NCBI RefSeq assembly: GCF_029581275.1
Contig: NZ_CP120742.1
Coordinates: forward strand, 7,006,501-7,070,500
DNA length: 64,000 nt
DNA from: Micromonospora sp. WMMD1155
GTDB taxonomy: Bacteria > Actinomycetota > Actinomycetes > Mycobacteriales > Micromonosporaceae
Reading direction: 5' to 3'
The position numbers were made by a program, and so were the translations under genes. The notes beneath the pieces are model-generated. The model was not told the origin of the DNA. It ran no database searches and saw only the letters and a program-made list of their open reading frames with translations. This document shows positions 60,797 through 64,000 of this stretch, piece by piece; the stretch's first letter is position 1; each line of letters opens with the position of its first letter.

Positions 60797-62241
60797 GTCG
60801 CCTCCACGCGATGGTGAACGGGCCAGTACTGCTCGTCGAGGCACCATCGCCACCCGCCGTCGTCGCGGTACAGCGCGACCTTGCGGCCGATCGGCTGGTG
60901 CAGCGCCTGCGTGGCACTGAAGTCCATGAGGTAGCCGGCGGTGTTGACGAAGGCGAGCAGGTCGCCGGTGCGGGGCCTGGAGGGGAGGAAGACCTTGCGG
61001 CGGGTGATGAGATCCGCCTCGAGACAGAGGTTGCCGAACAGGTACACCCCCGCGGGCCCCGGACCGGCCGGAGTCGTCCGGTGCAGGACGACCGGGTCCA
61101 TCAGGACGCCGTGCTCCTCGATGCTGACATCCCGTGCGTTGCAGTCCAGGCGCACGATCGTGTCGCCGTCGGCCTCGTCGCGAACCTCGAGAACGCGGGC
61201 CAGGACCAGGCCGCACTGGTCGAGCAGGGCCCGACCCGGCTCGATGTGCAGGTCGTACATGTTGTCCAACAGCAGCGTCCCGAGCGGGCGGCGCTGCTCG
61301 GGCGAGAGGGTCCGCAACAACCGATCGAGGTACGCCGGCCCCGACACGGGCCGGTGGGCGGGGTACAGGTTCAGCGAACCCCGAACGTGGTCACCTTCGG
61401 CGCGCAGTCCGTAGGCGTGCCCGTTCCAGGTCAGCGGCGCACGCCTGCCGAGCACCGCCTCGGTCAACGCGGAGGTGTACCGCTCCCACTGCGCGCCGTC
61501 GGCGAGGTAGTCGACGCCGAACCCACCGCCGATGTCCACCGACCACGGTCGCAGACCGCGCCGGCGGCACTCGTCCAGCGCACCGAGGCAGCCCTCCAAG
61601 GCCGTTGCCTTCTCCGGCAGCCCGATCGTGTCGAGGTGGAATGCCACTCCGACCAGGTTCAGGGCATCGGTGTGTTTCTCGACCGCGTCGAGGATCTCGC
61701 TCGTCTCGGCGGCCGGCACCCCGAAGCGGCTGCGACGGCTGCCGAGCCGCACGCCTGTCGAGGTGAAGCCGGACAGGCGGGCCATCACCCGTACGCGCGG
61801 CAACGACCAGTCCGTGACCAGCCTGGCGAGCGTCGCCAACTCGCCGATCGAGTCGGCGCTGACGGTGACTCCGGTGCGGGCGCAGAGCCAGAGGAACTCC
61901 TCGTTCTTCGGCCCGGTCGCCATGATCCGCTGCGACACGAAGCCGGCACCGAGCGCGTGCTGCAGCTCAGCCAGCGACGCCACGTCGATGCCCGCGTCGG
62001 TGGTGGCGAGCTCGCGCACCAGGGCGCTGGATCGGTTGGCCTTGTGCGCGTAGTACATCTCACCCGAGAGGCGGTGCTCGGTGAAGACCGCACGAAATGC
62101 GGCGATGTTGTCCCTCAACCGATGCGGCAGAATCACACCGAGCGGGGATCCCATTGCGTCGGATAATTGCGTCATGAGGGCGATATCGTCGAGCACCGAC
62201 TGGAGTGTCGGATCGATTCGCGGAGCCAGATGAAGGGGCAA
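60793..62241 (-). CDS. Y4yA-family fold type III PLP decarboxylase
   Basis: A 482-aa protein like diaminopimelate/ornithine decarboxylases: PLP lysine in EMYYAHKANRSSALV, DVASLAELQHAL, the Gly-rich DIGGGFGVDYL and EPGRALLDQCG phosphate-binding segments, and a C-terminal domain with GNLCLEAD and ending WPVHHRVEAT. Length and composition match Y4yA. The TTG start is supported by GAGGAG five bases upstream and by the conserved HLAPRIDPT opening. It is the first gene of the three-enzyme operon; overlap with the next gene is ATGA. Confidence 0.88.
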   Translation of the reverse strand: MPLHLAPRIDPTLQSVLDDIALMTQLSDAMGSPLGVILPHRLRDNIAAFRAVFTEHRLSGEMYYAHKANRSSALVRELATTDAGIDVASLAELQHALGAGFVSQRIMATGPKNEEFLWLCARTGVTVSADSIGELATLARLVTDWSLPRVRVMARLSGFTSTGVRLGSRRSRFGVPAAETSEILDAVEKHTDALNLVGVAFHLDTIGLPEKATALEGCLGALDECRRRGLRPWSVDIGGGFGVDYLADGAQWERYTSALTEAVLGRRAPLTWNGHAYGLRAEGDHVRGSLNLYPAHRPVSGPAYLDRLLRTLSPEQRRPLGTLLLDNMYDLHIEPGRALLDQCGLVLARVLEVRDEADGDTIVRLDCNARDVSIEEHGVLMDPVVLHRTTPAGPGPAGVYLFGNLCLEADLITRRKVFLPSRPRTGDLLAFVNTAGYLMDFSATQALHQPIGRKVALYRDDGGWRWCLDEQYWPVHHRVEAT

Positions 62242-62517
62242 TGCGACTCCTCAGGTGAGTCGTGGTGCCACGGACGCCACCGCCCCTCGCGCCGAAAAAC
62301 CCTTCGTGGCGGCGGCCTGCTTCAACGTAACCGATGTTCCGACGCCCGCCAAGGGGCGATAGACGAACGACTGAGCAAACGTCCTTACATAGTCAATCGT
62401 GCATATACGTTGATGTTATCGCCACCATTCGATGCCCCCGCGGCCTCGGCGGAAGTTCTATTTCTTCCGGTGCTCCGTCTCTGGCGCAGCAGGCAGTTGC
62501 CGGGGCCGTGACACCGT

Positions 62518-62554
62518 CCGCCGCGCGGTGCCCGAAGGAGACACCGCGCGGCGG
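62518..62554 (-). terminator. Strong hairpin after the surface-protein operon, in the gap 62242-62627
   Basis: CCGCCGCGCGGTG (62518-62530) and CACCGCGCGGCGG (62542-62554) form a perfect 13-bp stem with an 11-base loop, 74 nt after the surface-protein stop. The rest of the 386-nt gap is AT-richer around 62370-62440 and should hold the promoter of the Y4yA operon; no gene was found in it. Confidence 0.75.
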
Positions 62555-62627
62555 TCGGATCCGGTGTGACGCCTGACTCCGGCCGGAGCGGATACCGACA
62601 GTGGCAGGTCAGGTTCGGTGGGACAGA

Positions 62628-63272
62628 TCAGGGAAGGACGTCGAAGGTGAAGGTCTTGGCGCCAGAGCTGACGGTGGCACCGGTGGAGGAGAGTTTGCCG
62701 GTGACCTCGAAGGTGACGGCGTAGGTGCCGGCGGCGTCGAAGCCCCAGTTGGCGTGGGCGTGGGTGTTGTAGGTGACGTTGAGGCTGTCGGGTAGGCCGT
62801 TCCCGCTGTCGAAGAGCACCGAGGGGGTGCCGCCGGAGACGGTGTAGATGCTGAAGCCGGCAGGTCCGGAGACGCTGGTGAGTTTGAAGGTGACCCGGTT
62901 GTTCTGGAAGACGCCGGTGGGCACCTCGGTCGTGTTCCATCCGGCCCAGAGGAGTCCGGCGGTGCTGGACTGCGGCAGGACCCACGCCTGACCGCCCGTG
63001 CCCAGGAAGGACCAGGCCGAGCCGCCGGGCACGGTGATCTTGGCGGTGTTCGGCACCCGGAAGAGCACGTCGGCGGGGTTGCGTTCGACGGCAGTGGTGC
63101 CGGTGCCGTCCAGGACGTTGACGGTGAGCGCGCCGGCGGCGTAGTCGACATCGATCACGTCGACGTGGCCACTGGAGAGCACGACCGGTGCCGCGGCGAC
63201 GGGCGTGCCGGTCCCGACGAGCAGTGCGGCAGTCACGATGAGACCGGCGATCAGCCGGCTGCGGATACGCAT
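62628..63272 (-). CDS. Secreted surface-type protein with an actinobacterial anchored-repeat (choice-of-anchor M-like) domain
   Basis: A 214-aa secreted protein: signal peptide RSRLIAGLIVTAALLVGTGT, then a single domain of the TIGR03769-like surface-repeat type: VLSSGHVDVIDVDYAAG, WVLPQSSTAGLLWAGWNTTE and the diagnostic LFDSGNGLPDSLNV followed by NTHAHANWGFDAAGTYAVTF. These domains occur with metal-ion ABC transporters of actinomycetes. No LPXTG or transmembrane anchor follows. ATG 63272 (spacing 10 from AAGG) is preferred; a GTG at 63281 overlaps the previous stop as GTGA. It belongs to the Zur-like-controlled operon. Confidence 0.8.
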   Translation of the reverse strand: MRIRSRLIAGLIVTAALLVGTGTPVAAAPVVLSSGHVDVIDVDYAAGALTVNVLDGTGTTAVERNPADVLFRVPNTAKITVPGGSAWSFLGTGGQAWVLPQSSTAGLLWAGWNTTEVPTGVFQNNRVTFKLTSVSGPAGFSIYTVSGGTPSVLFDSGNGLPDSLNVTYNTHAHANWGFDAAGTYAVTFEVTGKLSSTGATVSSGAKTFTFDVLP

Positions 63273-63277
63273 GGCGT

Positions 63278-63934
63278 TCACGCCTTGACCGTGAAGCGCA
63301 GCGTGGCGGGGGCGGAGGTCACCTGCTGGCCGGTGGCGGCCAGGGTGCCGGTGGCGCGCACGGTCACCTTGTAGTTGCCGGCCTGGTCGAACGCCCAGTT
63401 GGCGTGGGTGTGGTCACCGGCGGTCACCGTGATGGCATCCGGGAGGCCGTCACCGCTGTCGGCCAGGATGGTCGGCTGGCCGACAGCGCTTTCGGTGTAG
63501 ATCGCGAGCTGGCCGGGGCCGGTCACCGACTGCACGGCCAGCGTCAGCGCGTCGCCGGTGAAGACGCCGGCTTCGATCTCCTCGGCGGCGATGCCCGGCC
63601 AGATGAGGTTGGTGTTCTGGATCTGCGGCAGGATCCACACCGTGGACGCGCCTGGGGTGCCGAGGAAGGCGAACGCGGGGTCGGCGGGGACCGTGACCTT
63701 GGCTTGGCGCTTGACGATCAGCTTGACCTCGTCGGCGCCGTACTCGACGTCGTTGTCCTCGTCGTGGATGCCGACCTCCAGCGCGCCGTCCTCGTAGGCC
63801 ACGTCCACGAGGTCGAGATGGCCGGAGTTGAACACCACGGCGGACGTGGTGGCGGCCTGGGCGGGCAGGGCCGTGGCGACCAACGCCACGCCCAGGACAC
63901 CCGACGCCAGTAGATGACGGATGGTGCTACGCAC
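63278..63934 (-). CDS. Secreted surface-type protein, paralogue of the neighbouring gene
   Basis: A 218-aa secreted protein with the same domain as its neighbour: signal peptide HLLASGVLGVALVATALPAQ, then VFNSGHLDLVDVAYEDG, WILPQIQNTNLIWPGIA and LADSGDGLPDAITV followed by GDHTHANWAFDQAGNYKVTV. Both genes are in one operon and probably arose by duplication. GTG 63934 has AGGAG seven bases upstream. A Zur-like palindrome at 63984-63998 lies about 50-64 nt upstream. It probably takes part in metal capture or signalling at the surface, which is inferred from the domain and the promoter. Confidence 0.82.
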   Translation of the reverse strand: MRSTIRHLLASGVLGVALVATALPAQAATTSAVVFNSGHLDLVDVAYEDGALEVGIHDEDNDVEYGADEVKLIVKRQAKVTVPADPAFAFLGTPGASTVWILPQIQNTNLIWPGIAAEEIEAGVFTGDALTLAVQSVTGPGQLAIYTESAVGQPTILADSGDGLPDAITVTAGDHTHANWAFDQAGNYKVTVRATGTLAATGQQVTSAPATLRFTVKA

Positions 63935-63983
63935 GAAGAGACTCCTCTCCTGCGAAGGTCCCGAGTGGACCAACGCTTAATGG

Positions 63984-63998
63984 AAACGATAGTCGTTT
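63984..63998. promoter_or_regulatory. Zur-like palindrome upstream of the surface-protein operon
   Basis: AAACGATAGTCGTTT is a perfect palindrome with a 3-base centre (arms AAACGA and TCGTTT). Extended, GGAAACGATAGTCGTT (63982-63997) matches the site at 58218-58233 as GGAAA-N6-TCGTT. It lies 50-64 nt upstream of the first gene. Actinomycete Zur boxes are AT-rich palindromes of this type, and surface-repeat domains are often zinc-linked, so Zur is the best candidate. Confidence 0.55.
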
Positions 63999-64000
63999 TA

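Noticed and set aside
1..64000. CRISPR arrays
   Set aside because: No series of short direct repeats with unique spacers was seen; the regular repeats at 27140-28700 are protein repeats.
1..64000. tRNA or rRNA genes
   Set aside because: No cloverleaf with a GGTTCGANTCC-type arm or conserved rRNA segment was noticed when reading the intergenic regions; a covariance search would be needed to be certain.

Overview
The window is very GC-rich DNA with strong G/C bias at third codon positions, frequent GTG and TTG starts, GTGA/ATGA start-stop overlaps and many secreted carbohydrate-active and regulatory families typical of actinomycetes. The gene content (TPR/CHAT proteins, LAL regulator, NNH7-type NACHT, IS607 and IS256 elements, HelR-like ATPase, GH30 with CBM2) points to a soil member of the Micromonosporaceae, most likely Micromonospora or a close relative. 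That placement is inferred from gene types only. No rRNA, tRNA or CRISPR array was seen.

Bases 1-8.5 kb are a catabolic island: the end of a SsuB/TauB-type ABC ATPase and a PaaX-type regulator on the plus strand; then, on the minus strand, an acyl-CoA ligase, MaoC hydratase, amidohydrolase, SDR and IclR regulator, followed by a tightly coupled Rieske oxygenase / small Cys-His protein / ferredoxin reductase operon behind a 31-bp palindrome. This looks like oxidation of an unknown aromatic or terpenoid compound followed by CoA-dependent degradation.

Bases 8.5-12.8 kb hold a CHAT (caspase-like) protease, a Cys-rich 98-aa protein, a three-helix membrane protein and a start-less DksA zinc-finger remnant on the minus strand, with a TPR protein diverging on the plus strand. 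The TPR and CHAT proteins look like the two halves of one TPR-CHAT polypeptide separated by inversion. This is the best candidate for an undescribed system in the window.

Bases 12.8-37.7 kb are mostly core-like and secretory: an EEP nuclease, a Cip1-like protein, GlsB, GH30 xylanase-like enzyme with CBM2, LAL regulator, MDR reductase, LtrA, GH15, a catalytically dead trypsin homologue with ten FG-GAP-like repeats, HelR, a sugar dehydrogenase behind a near-perfect CebR operator, an Xaa-Pro peptidase, two lipoproteins (one TlpA-like) and an M6 metalloprotease.

Bases 37.7-56.5 kb are the accessory part: a gene with an internal deletion, an IS607 element with a one-base tnpB frameshift and a decayed tnpA lying against an IS5 remnant, a PucR regulator, an NNH7-NACHT NTPase, an MpaB-type oxygenase, two HTH regulators, an IS256 element, an Mrr-type nuclease with a long coiled coil, a lectin gene bracketed by two copies of a zinc-ribbon gene, and many small genes.

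Bases 56.5-64 kb end with a cupin, ArsR regulator, methyltransferase, three PLP enzymes in one coupled operon (Y4yA-like decarboxylase, cysteine synthase-rhodanese fusion, class V aminotransferase) and two secreted surface-type proteins. Two promoters here share a Zur-like GGAAA-N6-TCGTT site, which suggests metal-responsive (probably zinc) control.
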